A stretch of DNA of 64,000 nt from an uncultured Alistipes sp. (GCA_944321965.1 CALUNH010000001.1:28572-92571), one strand, 5' to 3'; numbered from the stretch's first letter, positions 1 to 9,940 are shown. The notes: a model not told the origin generated them from the sequence alone. Translations and numbers: made by a program.

Positions 1-551
1 GCGCCGCATAGAAGTTGTCCGTATAGGGCACGACGCTCCCGAGGTATTTCCGGACCAGTTCGGGGTGGTCGCGCAGCGCTTCCGAAATCGAGCAGAAGAT
101 GATACCCTTCTCGGCCAGCGTCTCCTTGAAGGTGGTCTTCACCGACACCGAGTCCATCACGGCATCCACCGCAACCCCCGCCAGCGCCATCTGCTCCTCA
201 AGCGGGATGCCCAGTTTGTCGAACGTGCGTTTGAGTTCGGGGTCCACCTCGTCCATCGACCCGAGCGTCTTGCGGGCCTTCGGCGCGGCGTAGTAGATAA
301 TATCCTGGAAATCGATTTCGGGAATCTTCAGGTGCGCCCACGTCGGGGGTTCGAGCGTCAGCCAGTGGCGGTAGGCCGCCACGCGGCGTTCGGTCATCCA
401 CCCGGGTTCGCCCTTCTTCTCGGAGATCAGGCGCACGACCTCCTCCGAAAGCCCCTTGCCGATGGTTTCGGTATCGATCGCCGAGGTGAAGCCGTATTTG
501 TACTCCCGTTCCCCGAGGTTTTCCAATATCTCTTTTTCGTTCTCTGCCATG
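1..551 (-). CDS. sufB: Fe-S cluster assembly protein SufB, C-terminus beyond the window
   Basis: SufB is the scaffold subunit of the SUF iron-sulfur assembly machine, acting in the cytoplasm with SufC and SufD. The minus-strand reading frame opens at the ATG at 549-551 and runs without a stop off the left edge, giving the first 183 residues. The stretch with EPGWMTERR, LKIPEIDFQDIIYYAAPK and the later SVKTTFKETLAEKGIIFC is characteristic of SufB and separates it from SufD. The frame is intact as far as it can be read. A TAnnTTTG box lies about 20 bases upstream, so this is probably the first gene of a suf operon running leftwards. The rest of the gene and its partners are not visible. Confidence 0.93.
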
Positions 552-570
552 GTGTGCAAAATATCCGGGC

Positions 571-578
571 AAAGTTAA
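571..578 (-). promoter_or_regulatory. -7 promoter box before sufB
   Basis: On the minus strand this reads TAACTTTG, matching the Bacteroidetes -7 consensus TAnnTTTG, 20 bases before the sufB ATG. No good TTTG is seen 19 bases further upstream, so only half of the promoter is supported. Confidence 0.5.
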
Positions 579-627
579 TAATTTATTCGCAATTATGCAC
601 ACCCCTCGCCCGCAAACACCCTGCCGC

Positions 628-660
628 AAAAAAAGGGCGCGACCCTTTCGGATCGCGCCC
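628..660 (-). terminator. Rho-independent terminator of the susCD operon
   Basis: An 8-bp perfect stem (GGGCGCGA with TCGCGCCC) is followed on the minus strand by seven T residues. It sits just after the stop codon of the last gene of the susC-susD-lipoprotein unit. Confidence 0.85.
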
Positions 661-681
661 CTCTTTCTACACACTACCCGA

Positions 682-3600
682 TCAATTGGGCGTATAAGTG
701 ATCGAGAAGAGATTGATACTGCTCGAACTGCTGTATATGTAGAGTTTCGTTCCGGCAGCTACGGAGTTGCAATCGTAAGTGAATATACCACGGGTTGCCG
801 TATCATATTTTCCGATCTCCGTCGTTCCGTCGGTCACGATCAGATTCCGACCGGCACCTCCCTGGGCTTCGATCTCCAATTTTCCGCCATTCCCGGCCTC
901 GAAGATCACGCATTGCTTGTTCGTGGCTCCCGAACCTCCGAGCTGAACCCGATTCGAGCCGTCTGCCGTCCCGAGTTTGAAAGAGCCCGAACCGGCATAG
1001 AATGTAAAGCCCTTGTAGGAGAAGCTCAGATTATCGTCGGACTTGGTAATCTCGGAAGAGGTCGTCATCTCCGCAATCTGAGCTGACTGAATCTTATCCC
1101 CGGGCGTAACATTCGGGAATGCACCCTCAAGTACCGTAACATCCTCCGCACCGAAGGTCAGCACTTGAGCCACAGGTGTCGAATCCACATAGCTGAACTC
1201 GATGCTGTAGAAACGAAGACCGTTGCCTGTCGGATAGATATAAGTCGGGATTCCACCCTCGATTTCGAACGTCAGGGTAACGGGCGACGAACTCGGAGCT
1301 CCTCCGATCTGGCTGCTCTCCGTTCCGTTCTGGTTGACGGTCACAAAGCGCGTATCATCCTGCGAACCTCCCGTGTTCGAAGCAACGACGGTCAGCGTAC
1401 CCGATGCGGCCGGCGTGAAAAGGAAGTAACGTTTGGAAGTAGAACCGGCTCCTCCCATCTGAACGAACCGTTCACCATCATCGCCCGTATTGACGCGGAT
1501 CGAGGAACCGCCCGTGGCAATCGTCAAACCATCCCACTCTCCGGTCCAGGTTTCCGAGAAATTCGTACCGGCACCTACCTTACCGACAATGTAGTTGTAG
1601 ATCTCATCGAACCCGGCATCCGTGAAGTTCCAGGTCTGCGTCATGGCGGCGCCGACGGCCTTGATCTCCAGCTCGCCCGCTCCAGCGGCCGAATCCGCAT
1701 AGTGATCCGTATCCGAAGGCTTCTGCGCAACAACCGCAATCTCATAACGCCCCGCTGCCAAGGCCGAAACCACATCCGCCGCAAGCGTCATGCTCGTCTC
1801 CGACTGGTTCGTCGTCTGGCCGTTGAAGGTCACGGCATACGTCTCCGCATCCGCAACAGCCGGCCACGAAACCACAACCTCCTGAGACGTTCCGGCATTC
1901 AGCGACGCCGGCGTAACCGTCACTTCGGGCGTGCCGAGCGTGATCTTCGTCACCTCGAACTTCGCCTCCCCGGCGGCCGAAGCCTTGTACTTCGTGGAAG
2001 TCTCCACCGGCTGAGCAACCACCGTCACCGGATAGCTTCCGATGACAAGCGTCTTGACCGTAGCCGCCGGAATCGTAAAGGTCGGCTCCTCAACCGTCAC
2101 CGGCTCCTGGTCGCCCCACGTCACCTCGTAGTCCGCCGCATTGGCCACGGCCTCCCACGTGAGTACCACATCCTGCTCGCTGCTCCAGGACAGCGATGCC
2201 GGTTCGACCGTCACCTCCGGGGTTGCCAGCGCCTTCAGGTCGCCATCGACCGAAACCTCGGTCGTCCATGCCAGCGACGAAATCTCAACGGCACCCGTCG
2301 TCGTCACGTAGACATGCGTGTCGCCCGCAATATCGCCCAGGCCGATCGTATGCTCCACACCGTCGCACGGTACCGTATAGCGGTTCTCCCCGGCGATGAC
2401 CTCCAGCTGGACGCCGATCCCCGCATTCGAGGGCGTCAGCACCAACGACCCGGCGGCCGAAACCCGGATGGCCAGGGCATTGTTCGTCGGTTCGCCGTCC
2501 GCCGTGAAGCTCGTCGCTCCCGACAGCGAAATCGTATGGTCCGAAGTGATCGTTACGGGGAAGACCTCGTTCGAGGCGATGAACTGCAGGTTCCCGTAGA
2601 TGATCGTCTCGGTAATCGACTGCGGCTCGAAGACCAAATCATCAGACAACGGCCACTCGTAATCCTCCGTCACCGCCGTAAGCTCCGAAGCGATGACCGT
2701 CTCGGGAACCGACACCGTCCACCACCGCGGGTCGCCCACCTGATTGGCCGACACGTCGGAGTTGGTCAGCTCCATCTTGTTGCGCGAGGACTTCACGCAC
2801 GGATCCGACGTCAGGATCTTGCCGTCCCCGCTCAGGCACAGCGACTGGTTCACGGCCGTAGCATTCGAACCGATCTTCGTCGTGAAGAACTCCGGACCCG
2901 CATAACTGCTGTCCCCGGTCGAGTTGTAGTTGATGTTGTAGAAGTAGTTGCCCGACATGCTCGGTACCTGGGCATTGTCGTAGGAGGAGATCAGACGCAT
3001 GTCCGCACTCGTCGAATACTCGTTCAGGAAGAGGTTCTTCGACAGAACGAACGTCGCGACAGGCTGACGAAGGCACACAAGGCCCTTGCGCGTCGTGGCC
3101 AGACCCACCCGGTTGAGCGTGTTGTTCTGGATCGTGATCGACGTAAACGCAGCATTTGCATCGAAGAAGACGAATGTACGGCCCGCATCGATCATCGTCG
3201 AGTTCTTCAACGTGAAGGATCCGTAGGTACCGGCACGCAGGTCGAACAGGTCACCGCCGCCGCTGCCCGAAGCATTCACGTCATGGATATAGAGACCTTC
3301 GAAGAGAATCTCCGAAACGTTCAGCACCTTGTCGCCGCTGCCCCGGTAGATCAGGCCCTTCTCATAGTTGGTCACCTCGCAGTTGCGCACGATGTACGAA
3401 CCGACCGTCAGATCCGCACCCGTATCGAACGTAACCAGCACGCCTTCGCCATCGCCGTCCAGCACCAGGTTCTCGATCAGGATCTTTTCGGTAGCCGCCG
3501 TGCCCGGTTTGAGCGTCAGCGCAAGACCCTTCACCTCCGGCATCGAACCGTCGGTCCCGATCTCGCCGAGAATCGTGAAGCTCTTCGTCCAGGCCGTCAG

Positions 3601-4443
3601 CGGATTGGGCGTCTTGTTGTCATCCGTGGGCTCCCCGAAATCGATCACGTACGGTTCGGCACTCGCCCCGACCAGAATCTTCTCGGCACCGCCCTTGATG
3701 GCCTGCATCAGCTCGGCAGAACTCTCCACGCGGGTTGCACCTTCCGCATCGGGCGCCGTCCAGGTCGTTACCCCGCCGCGCGTCGACTTGCTCTGGTACA
3801 GCGTCACCACGTACTGCGTCGAAGGAGTCAGACCCGTGACCTCGGCCTGCTGGGCCGCCAGAATCTCCGACGTCACCTCCAGCGTCGAACTGTTCGCACT
3901 CGATTTCGTATCCAGCGGCGCCGCCACGATCTTCGTCAACTGCGTCGCATCACCCTCGTCGTTCGTCCACTTCACCGTGATCGAATTCATCGACCGCGTA
4001 ACCAGTTCCGGATTCAGCGACTCCATCACATAGTAGGTCTCCACAGGACCCGCCTCCACCAGCAGCGATCCCGGCAGGTTGGGATTCGTCGCCGAAAAGG
4101 CCTGCAGCGTCGCCGTATAGATCTTTTCGGGTTCCAGCGTCATCTTGTAGGGGCTCGACGCCTCGGCCGCCGGAATCAACGTCTCGGCAGGAGTGCCTAC
4201 GGCCGTCCCCGACTCGTCCACCTCCTGGATCGAAAGCAGGTAGTCCGTATTCTCGGCTATCGTCCACGTGAAATTCACATCATATCCCGTCTCGCGGTCC
4301 ACAACAGCCGCAAAATTCAGCGGCTGAAGCGCCCGGGAGTAGTCCAGCGTGTCGATCTCCGCATCCGGCTGGTGGCACCCCGAAAGGCTCAACGCCCACA
4401 GCATCAGCAGACTGCCGAACAGTTTCTTATAGCTATTTTTCAT
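682..4443 (-). CDS. Large surface lipoprotein of the pectin locus, probable glycan-binding protein
   Basis: This 1253-residue protein starts with a lipoprotein signal peptide (LSLSGC, lipid-bearing Cys23), so it is probably anchored in the outer membrane. It is the third gene after susC and susD, the place usually taken by a surface glycan-binding protein. N-terminal Fn3-like repeats (about 35-235) are followed by a region (about 240-560) with the alternating short strands expected of a right-handed beta-helix, as in the DUF4957/DUF5123 proteins of pectin loci. Two similar Ig-like repeats follow (about 770-960), then two related C-terminal beta-sandwich modules (about 970-1110 and 1115-1253). 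No catalytic signature was recognised. Binding of pectin oligomers is inferred from position; a lyase role cannot be ruled out. It starts 23 bases after susD. Confidence 0.75.
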   Translation of the reverse strand: MKNSYKKLFGSLLMLWALSLSGCHQPDAEIDTLDYSRALQPLNFAAVVDRETGYDVNFTWTIAENTDYLLSIQEVDESGTAVGTPAETLIPAAEASSPYKMTLEPEKIYTATLQAFSATNPNLPGSLLVEAGPVETYYVMESLNPELVTRSMNSITVKWTNDEGDATQLTKIVAAPLDTKSSANSSTLEVTSEILAAQQAEVTGLTPSTQYVVTLYQSKSTRGGVTTWTAPDAEGATRVESSAELMQAIKGGAEKILVGASAEPYVIDFGEPTDDNKTPNPLTAWTKSFTILGEIGTDGSMPEVKGLALTLKPGTAATEKILIENLVLDGDGEGVLVTFDTGADLTVGSYIVRNCEVTNYEKGLIYRGSGDKVLNVSEILFEGLYIHDVNASGSGGGDLFDLRAGTYGSFTLKNSTMIDAGRTFVFFDANAAFTSITIQNNTLNRVGLATTRKGLVCLRQPVATFVLSKNLFLNEYSTSADMRLISSYDNAQVPSMSGNYFYNINYNSTGDSSYAGPEFFTTKIGSNATAVNQSLCLSGDGKILTSDPCVKSSRNKMELTNSDVSANQVGDPRWWTVSVPETVIASELTAVTEDYEWPLSDDLVFEPQSITETIIYGNLQFIASNEVFPVTITSDHTISLSGATSFTADGEPTNNALAIRVSAAGSLVLTPSNAGIGVQLEVIAGENRYTVPCDGVEHTIGLGDIAGDTHVYVTTTGAVEISSLAWTTEVSVDGDLKALATPEVTVEPASLSWSSEQDVVLTWEAVANAADYEVTWGDQEPVTVEEPTFTIPAATVKTLVIGSYPVTVVAQPVETSTKYKASAAGEAKFEVTKITLGTPEVTVTPASLNAGTSQEVVVSWPAVADAETYAVTFNGQTTNQSETSMTLAADVVSALAAGRYEIAVVAQKPSDTDHYADSAAGAGELEIKAVGAAMTQTWNFTDAGFDEIYNYIVGKVGAGTNFSETWTGEWDGLTIATGGSSIRVNTGDDGERFVQMGGAGSTSKRYFLFTPAASGTLTVVASNTGGSQDDTRFVTVNQNGTESSQIGGAPSSSPVTLTFEIEGGIPTYIYPTGNGLRFYSIEFSYVDSTPVAQVLTFGAEDVTVLEGAFPNVTPGDKIQSAQIAEMTTSSEITKSDDNLSFSYKGFTFYAGSGSFKLGTADGSNRVQLGGSGATNKQCVIFEAGNGGKLEIEAQGGAGRNLIVTDGTTEIGKYDTATRGIFTYDCNSVAAGTKLYIYSSSSSINLFSITYTPN

Positions 4444-4466
4444 GATTGGCTTGTTTTAAGGTTCGA

Positions 4467-6434
4467 CTAATATCCGAAATCGTTCACGATGCTGGGGTTC
4501 GCCGAAAGATCCTGCGAGAAGATCGGCCAGTACATCCGGCTGTTGATCGTCTCCTCGCTCTTCGCCGTCGCCGAACCCAGGCTGCCGTCCAACGTCGCAA
4601 TCTTGTTGTCGTTGAGCGAGCTCTCCTTGATATATTCCTGCGGCTCCGAGCCGTCGTCCTTGTACAGCTGCGTCCAGCCCTGACCCTTCGGAGCATCCTG
4701 CTCCCCGGGGTTCAGACCCCACATCTCGATCGTCTCGCGCTTCCCGACGCTGTTCAGATCCCCCACATAACGGTAGTAGAGGTAGGTCCCCAGCGTCGAA
4801 TAGTCGTACTTCCGGCCCGTGATCTCCGAAGTGTAGGTCCCGTGGTCGCGGATCGCAAGCATCTTCGCACGCGATTCGAGAATCGCCTTGCCGAAAATGC
4901 CCCAGCGGATCAGGTCGCCCTTGCGCAGGTACTCCCCGCAGAACTCCAGGGCCCGCTCGTGCATGATCGCCTTCAACATCGCATCCTTGCCGGTGATCTT
5001 CGCCATGTAGGCCGTCACGTCACCCTCGTTCCCGGCATAAGCACGCATACGCACCTTCTGGAATTCGGCCTTCGCCTTGTCCAGCTGTCCCAGCTGGTTG
5101 TAGCACTCGGCCGCCATCAGCAGCACGTCGGCATAGCGCAGCACGATCGGCATGATACCGTCGTCGGTACTCGTAATGACCTGCGTGGTCCATTCGTAGC
5201 GGTATTTTCCGAAATACCACTTGTTGAAGTCCGCAGGAATCTGCACGGAGTTCGACTCCGCCGACCAGGCGTAGTTCACGCACGTCAGGTCGCGGCGCAC
5301 GTCGTTGGCCTCGAACTCGTAGTACATCGTCGGCACGGGACCCACCGATCCGCCGCCCGACGAATACTGGCAGTACTGGTCGACGGCGTTGTGCTTGATG
5401 GCGTTGTTCGAAAGCCACCGCCCGCGCAGCGTCGTGTGCCCGAACGGCATGGCGAAGATCGTCTCACGGTTCACGGCGTCGTTCTTCCACGTGCAGACGT
5501 CGCGCCACAGCTGCTCGTACTCGGGTTCGAGCATCACGTGCACGTTCTCCTGCGAGATCACGTCCTGGCACGCCGCAAGGGCAATCTCATAGAGCTTGTC
5601 GTTGGCCCACTCGCCCGACTCGACCCGCGTGCTGCGGCGGTACGAACCGAAGTTGCCCGTGCCGACCTGTCCGTCGTCCGGACGCCACGCATAGCCCGCG
5701 GCAGCCAGGCAGATCCGCGCCAGCAGTCCGTCGGCAAAGGCCCGGTTGGCACGGCCCGTCGTTGCCGTGAAGGTCGATTCGCCCGGCCAGTACATCATCG
5801 GAGCCGCCTCCTGAAGGTCCGCGATGATCTGCTTGAAGATATCGTCGCGGTCGCTCTTCGGAATGTAGATCGTCTCCTGCGTCACCGGCTCGAAACGCGC
5901 CGGAACATCGCCCCACGCCTTGATCAGATCGTAGTAGAACATCGCACGCATGGTCAGCGATTCGCCCAGCAGGTGCGCCATGTCGGGATTCGTCGACACG
6001 TTGCCGTAGGTCCGCAGACCCTGGATGTTCAGGTTGCACTGCTCGATGGCCTGGTAGATGATCGAGAAGAGACGGCGCTCGCCCGACTGGTTGATCTCGT
6101 TCGAGGAGTTGGCCGTCGTGTTGAAGTTCGCAAGACTCGACTTCTCGTCGCTCTTCGAAGCGTCGGTGTTCGCCGAGTTGTACCACTCGATGTCGGTATT
6201 GAACCCGTAGTAGGTGTTGTAACGGTTGCGGTACGAACGGTCGATGGTGAAATACTGGTAGATGCCCACCACGGCGTAGTCCGCCAGCGAGACGTTCGAA
6301 TAGACCGTCGCGGATTCGAACGACGACGGAGATTCCGGCGACAGCGTATCCTCCAGCGTCGAGCACGACGTCGGAAGCAACATCAAGGGTGCTGCGGCCG
6401 CAAAAATCAGAATATAAATCAGTTTTTTCATCAT
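4467..6434 (-). CDS. susD: SusD/RagB-family nutrient-binding outer membrane lipoprotein
   Basis: SusD-type lipoproteins form a hinged lid over a SusC channel and capture oligosaccharides at the cell surface. The 655-residue product has a lipoprotein signal peptide ending LPTSC (Cys24) and a typical SusD body: an N-terminal helical TPR-like region with LADYAVVGIYQYF, the family pattern around PIVLRYADVLLMAAECYNQLG, and RALEFCGEYLRKGDLIRWG near the C-terminus. It is longer than the usual 500-600 residues. Two ATG codons lie in tandem and the first was taken. It lies 22 bases after susC and belongs to the same transcript. A pectin oligosaccharide ligand is inferred from the neighbouring enzymes. 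Confidence 0.95.
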   Translation of the reverse strand: MMKKLIYILIFAAAAPLMLLPTSCSTLEDTLSPESPSSFESATVYSNVSLADYAVVGIYQYFTIDRSYRNRYNTYYGFNTDIEWYNSANTDASKSDEKSSLANFNTTANSSNEINQSGERRLFSIIYQAIEQCNLNIQGLRTYGNVSTNPDMAHLLGESLTMRAMFYYDLIKAWGDVPARFEPVTQETIYIPKSDRDDIFKQIIADLQEAAPMMYWPGESTFTATTGRANRAFADGLLARICLAAAGYAWRPDDGQVGTGNFGSYRRSTRVESGEWANDKLYEIALAACQDVISQENVHVMLEPEYEQLWRDVCTWKNDAVNRETIFAMPFGHTTLRGRWLSNNAIKHNAVDQYCQYSSGGGSVGPVPTMYYEFEANDVRRDLTCVNYAWSAESNSVQIPADFNKWYFGKYRYEWTTQVITSTDDGIMPIVLRYADVLLMAAECYNQLGQLDKAKAEFQKVRMRAYAGNEGDVTAYMAKITGKDAMLKAIMHERALEFCGEYLRKGDLIRWGIFGKAILESRAKMLAIRDHGTYTSEITGRKYDYSTLGTYLYYRYVGDLNSVGKRETIEMWGLNPGEQDAPKGQGWTQLYKDDGSEPQEYIKESSLNDNKIATLDGSLGSATAKSEETINSRMYWPIFSQDLSANPSIVNDFGY

Positions 6435-6456
6435 GCTGTAATTTTAGACGGTGCGG

Positions 6457-9400
6457 TTAGAACGAAAGGTTGATACCGAATACCCACGAACGGCTCTTCG
6501 GATAGGCCGAGTAGTCGACGTTGGGCGTCATGGGTGTCGAGCGCCGCGTGTCGACCTCCGGGTCGAAGCCCGTATAGGGCGTCCAGCAGAAGAGGTTCGT
6601 ACCCGTGGCATAGATGCGGACGCGCTGCAGGCGGACCTTCATGGTCAACTCCTTCGGCAGCGTGTAGCCCACCGTCAGCGACGACAGCCGCAGGAACGAA
6701 GCATCCTCCAGACCCCAGCTGTGCACGAAGTTGCCCGTCATGTAGGGCGACCACATCGTCGTGTTCCGGTTCAACTCGGCCAGCGCAACGGGATCCGTGA
6801 TCACCTGGCCCGTCTCCCAGTCGATGTTCGTCCAGCGGCTCCCCAGCGACATGAAGTCCAGCAGGTTGCGGATCTGACCCGCGCCCGTGTAGGTATGCGA
6901 AGCCGAATACTCCAGTTTGTTGGCGTTGTAGACCTTGTTGCCGTAGGAGTAGGTGAAGTTCGCCGCGAAGTCGAAACCGTAGGCGTAGCCCGAAAGCGAG
7001 AATCCGCCCGTGAACTTCGGAAGCACGCTGCCGATCTTGCCGTAGAGGGGTTTGCCGTCGGCATCCGTCGCCAGGCGCAGCGAGCCCGGACGGACCGTAC
7101 CGATCAGTTTGGCAACCTCCTGCGAGTCGTCGCCGTTGGCCAGCGTCCAGGTCGTGTTGCCGCTGTCGTCGGTCTCGCAGATGAAGTCCTCCACCTCATA
7201 GCGGCCCACGGTCGTATAACCGTAGACGTCACCCACCGAGCCGCCCTTGTAGATTACGTAGTCCGAATCGGCGATACGGTTGTTCCAGCCCGATGAAACA
7301 CCCCAACCCGTCGAATTCAGGTCCGCCAGGTCGAGCACGCGGTTCTGGTTGAAGGCGATATTGGCATTGAAGTCCAGCCCGTACTTCTCGGTGCGCAGGA
7401 TCGAGGCGCTCAACGCCACCTCGACACCGCGGTTGCGCGTCGAACCCACGTTGCGGTACTGGTACGTATAGCCGCTGCCGCCGACCGGGAAGCGAACCAG
7501 CAGGTCCTCGGTGGTGTTCTGATAGACCTCCACCGATCCCGACAGACGGCTGTTGAAGAAACTGAAGTCAAGACCCACGTTGTGCGAATAGGTCGTCTCC
7601 CAGGTCAGGTCCGGATTGGCCATCACCGTACCCGGATCGAGGTACGACGTACCGATGTTCAGGTGGGCGGACGACGACGACGAGAACTCCTGCGAAGGAC
7701 GCGAAGCGTAGGTCGGAATGTTGTTGTTGCCGGCCGTACCGAAGCTGTAACGCACCTTCAGGTTGTCGATCCAGCGGGCATCCTTCAGCCACTCCTCGCC
7801 CGAAATGCGCCACGAGGCCGCAACCGACGGGAAATAGCCCCACTTCTGGTTCTTGCCGAACTTCGACGAACCGTCGGCACGCATCGTTGCCGAAAGCAGG
7901 TACTTGCTCTTGTAGCTGTAGTTCACGCGCCCGAAGAACGAGAAGAGAATGTCGTCCGGAGCAACGTTGTTGTAGGCCTCCTTGACGTTCGAGGCCAGAC
8001 GCATGTAGCTCCAGGCATCCTTCGACGTGAACATCGAGGGAAGACCGTCGGCGATGGCCGTGAAGGTCTCGTCCCCGGTGATCATGTACTCCTGGCCCAG
8101 CAGCACGTCCAGCGAATGGTCGTCATTGCCGATCACGTTCTTGAAGTTGTAGGCCAGCGTATTGGTATTGCGCGTGCGACGCCGCGTCTGGTTCGCATAG
8201 CGCGCCGCGGGGGCTCCCAGCACCGTCGACGACTCGCGCGAGTAGTACGACGTGATGCCGTAGAACTCGTTGTCCTGCTGGCGGTAGTCGTCGATGCCCG
8301 CCTCGACCTTCAGTTTCAGGTCGTCGACGATCTCCCACGTGAAGCCCGCATTGGCGTTCCACGTCGTGCGGTTGCGCTTCTTGTCCGAGTCGGCGATGGC
8401 CACCAGCGGGTTCACCGCATCGCTCGAATTGTCCGGCATGTCCACGTCGGCCGAAAGCCCCGAAATCGGAATCGGCGGATAGAGGATCGCGTTGCGCAGA
8501 CGTCCCGAGGTCGAGGTACCCATGTCGTTGAGCGAGTTGGCACCGGCTCCCGCCACGTCCGTATTCGCATAGCGAATCGAGAAGTCGAACGTCACGCGCT
8601 TGGCCGGTTTGTAGTTGGCCTTCAGGTTGAGGTTGTCGCGGCTGTAGTTCGACCCGGTCATGATCGCCTTGTCGTAGAGACGCGCGTAGCTCGCCGTCCA
8701 CTTGAACTTGTCGCCGCCGCCCGAAACCGAAAGGTTGTGGCTGAACTGCTCGCCCGTGCGGCCGAAAACCTGGTCGATCCAGTCGTTCCCCTCCATCGTG
8801 TCGTAGAGGCCGATGTCGTTGAAGCTGCCGAAGAACGGCTCGTAGTTCTTCGAGACGACGTTGTTCGACGAGGTGCTCTGCAGGGCCGCCAGCTCGTACT
8901 GGTAACGTACGAAATTACCCACGTCCATGCCCTTCACCTTGTCCTTGTTGGCCATCTCCTTGAATCCCACGTAGAGGTTGTAGTTCACCGTCACGCGGCC
9001 CTTCTCACCGCTCTTCGTCGTGACGATCACAACGCCGTTCGCACCGCGCGATCCGTAGATCGCCGTCGAGAAGGCGTCCTTCAGCACGTCGATCGACGCG
9101 ATGTCCGAGGCCGGAATGTCCGAGATGCTCTCCACCGGGAAACCGTCCACGATATAGAGCGGCGAGTTGTCCTGCGTGATCGAACCGCCGCCGCGAACCC
9201 GGATCTTGATGTCGGCATCCGGATCACCCTCCGTGGCCGTGATCTGCACACCCGCCATGCGGCCCGTCATCGCTTCGGCTACCGATGCCACAGGCATCTG
9301 CGTCAGCTCCTCGGAGCTCACCGACGAGACCGATCCCACCACGTCGCGGCGTTTCACGGTGGCGTAACCCACCACGACCACATCGTCCAGTGCCGTGGAT

Positions 9401-9699
9401 TCGTCCTCCAGCGTCACGTCGATTTTCGTCTTCGACCCGATGGCGATCCGCTGGGTCCGCATTCCTATATAGGAGATCACCAGCGTCTGCTTCGAGGCGT
9501 CGGGCACGTTGAGCGTCCATGACCCGTCCACGCCCGAACTTGCACCCATTGTCGTGCCGTCAACGACCACCGAGGCCCCGATCACCGGATTGCCCGCGGA
9601 ATCCTTGACGACTCCCCCGATCTTCTGAGCCATGGCCGCAGTAGCCAGACCCACTCCCAGCAGGAGCGTCAGGGCAAACTTTAGCGTAAAGTTTTTCAT
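6457..9699 (-). CDS. susC: SusC/RagA-family TonB-dependent outer membrane transporter
   Basis: SusC proteins import oligosaccharides across the outer membrane using energy from TonB-ExbBD. The 1080-residue protein has a signal peptide cleaved near AMA-QK (about residue 24) and a carboxypeptidase-regulatory-like domain (about 27-105). The family linker ALDDVVVVGYATVKRRD is followed by the plug (about 120-230, with YIVDGFPV and GSRGANGVVIVTTKSG) and a 22-strand-type barrel ending in an aromatic residue. There is no N-terminal STN domain, so signalling through an anti-sigma factor is unlikely. Regulation more probably comes from the HTCS in the same locus. It is first in the susC-susD-lipoprotein unit, with a -7 box about 100 bases upstream. 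Confidence 0.97.
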   Translation of the reverse strand: MKNFTLKFALTLLLGVGLATAAMAQKIGGVVKDSAGNPVIGASVVVDGTTMGASSGVDGSWTLNVPDASKQTLVISYIGMRTQRIAIGSKTKIDVTLEDESTALDDVVVVGYATVKRRDVVGSVSSVSSEELTQMPVASVAEAMTGRMAGVQITATEGDPDADIKIRVRGGGSITQDNSPLYIVDGFPVESISDIPASDIASIDVLKDAFSTAIYGSRGANGVVIVTTKSGEKGRVTVNYNLYVGFKEMANKDKVKGMDVGNFVRYQYELAALQSTSSNNVVSKNYEPFFGSFNDIGLYDTMEGNDWIDQVFGRTGEQFSHNLSVSGGGDKFKWTASYARLYDKAIMTGSNYSRDNLNLKANYKPAKRVTFDFSIRYANTDVAGAGANSLNDMGTSTSGRLRNAILYPPIPISGLSADVDMPDNSSDAVNPLVAIADSDKKRNRTTWNANAGFTWEIVDDLKLKVEAGIDDYRQQDNEFYGITSYYSRESSTVLGAPAARYANQTRRRTRNTNTLAYNFKNVIGNDDHSLDVLLGQEYMITGDETFTAIADGLPSMFTSKDAWSYMRLASNVKEAYNNVAPDDILFSFFGRVNYSYKSKYLLSATMRADGSSKFGKNQKWGYFPSVAASWRISGEEWLKDARWIDNLKVRYSFGTAGNNNIPTYASRPSQEFSSSSSAHLNIGTSYLDPGTVMANPDLTWETTYSHNVGLDFSFFNSRLSGSVEVYQNTTEDLLVRFPVGGSGYTYQYRNVGSTRNRGVEVALSASILRTEKYGLDFNANIAFNQNRVLDLADLNSTGWGVSSGWNNRIADSDYVIYKGGSVGDVYGYTTVGRYEVEDFICETDDSGNTTWTLANGDDSQEVAKLIGTVRPGSLRLATDADGKPLYGKIGSVLPKFTGGFSLSGYAYGFDFAANFTYSYGNKVYNANKLEYSASHTYTGAGQIRNLLDFMSLGSRWTNIDWETGQVITDPVALAELNRNTTMWSPYMTGNFVHSWGLEDASFLRLSSLTVGYTLPKELTMKVRLQRVRIYATGTNLFCWTPYTGFDPEVDTRRSTPMTPNVDYSAYPKSRSWVFGINLSF

Positions 9700-9741
9700 A
9701 GAAAAGGTTTTGGTTAATAATTAGGTTTATCTTCATCCGTT

Positions 9742-9778
9742 CGTTCATATTCCCGTTCTCCGTGCGTTCATATTCCCG
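9742..9778. repeat. Two 14-bp direct repeats in the susC leader
   Basis: CGTTCATATTCCCG occurs at 9742-9755 and again, without mismatch, at 9765-9778. The period is 23 bases, about two helical turns. The pair lies between the -7 box and the susC start codon, so it could be a regulator site or an element of the mRNA leader. Confidence 0.7.
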
Positions 9779-9799
9779 GAACAGGGTGTTTTCCCTATA

Positions 9800-9807
9800 C
9801 AAAAGTA
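9800..9807 (-). promoter_or_regulatory. -7 promoter box of the susC operon
   Basis: The minus strand reads TACTTTTG followed by TATA, matching TAnnTTTG, about 100 bases before the susC ATG. There is no good TTTG at -33, as expected for a promoter that needs an activator such as the HTCS. Confidence 0.6.
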
Positions 9808-9911
9808 AATTTCCCCGAAGGATTCGATTGGTAAATTTTATCACTTCTCATGGAGAATTTATCAAATCCTCCAATCCGCCTCCCAGCACCCTCCAGCCCG
9901 GCCCGGAAGAG

Positions 9912-9940
9912 AAAAAATCCTCCCCGACCGGGAGGATTTT
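9912..9940 (-). terminator. Rho-independent terminator after the GH105 gene
   Basis: A 9-bp stem (AATCCTCCC with GGGAGGATT) is followed by T residues on the minus strand, 60 bases after the GH105 stop. It separates the enzyme/regulator unit from susC. Confidence 0.8.

Noticed and set aside
1165-4470. Long plus-strand reading frame of about 1100 codons opposite the large lipoprotein
   Set aside because: It is rich in Arg and His, lacks any domain pattern and mirrors the minus-strand gene. High GC makes long antisense frames common here.
7582-9522. Long plus-strand frame opposite susC
   Set aside because: Arg/Val-rich shadow of a well-supported SusC gene, with no signal or motif.
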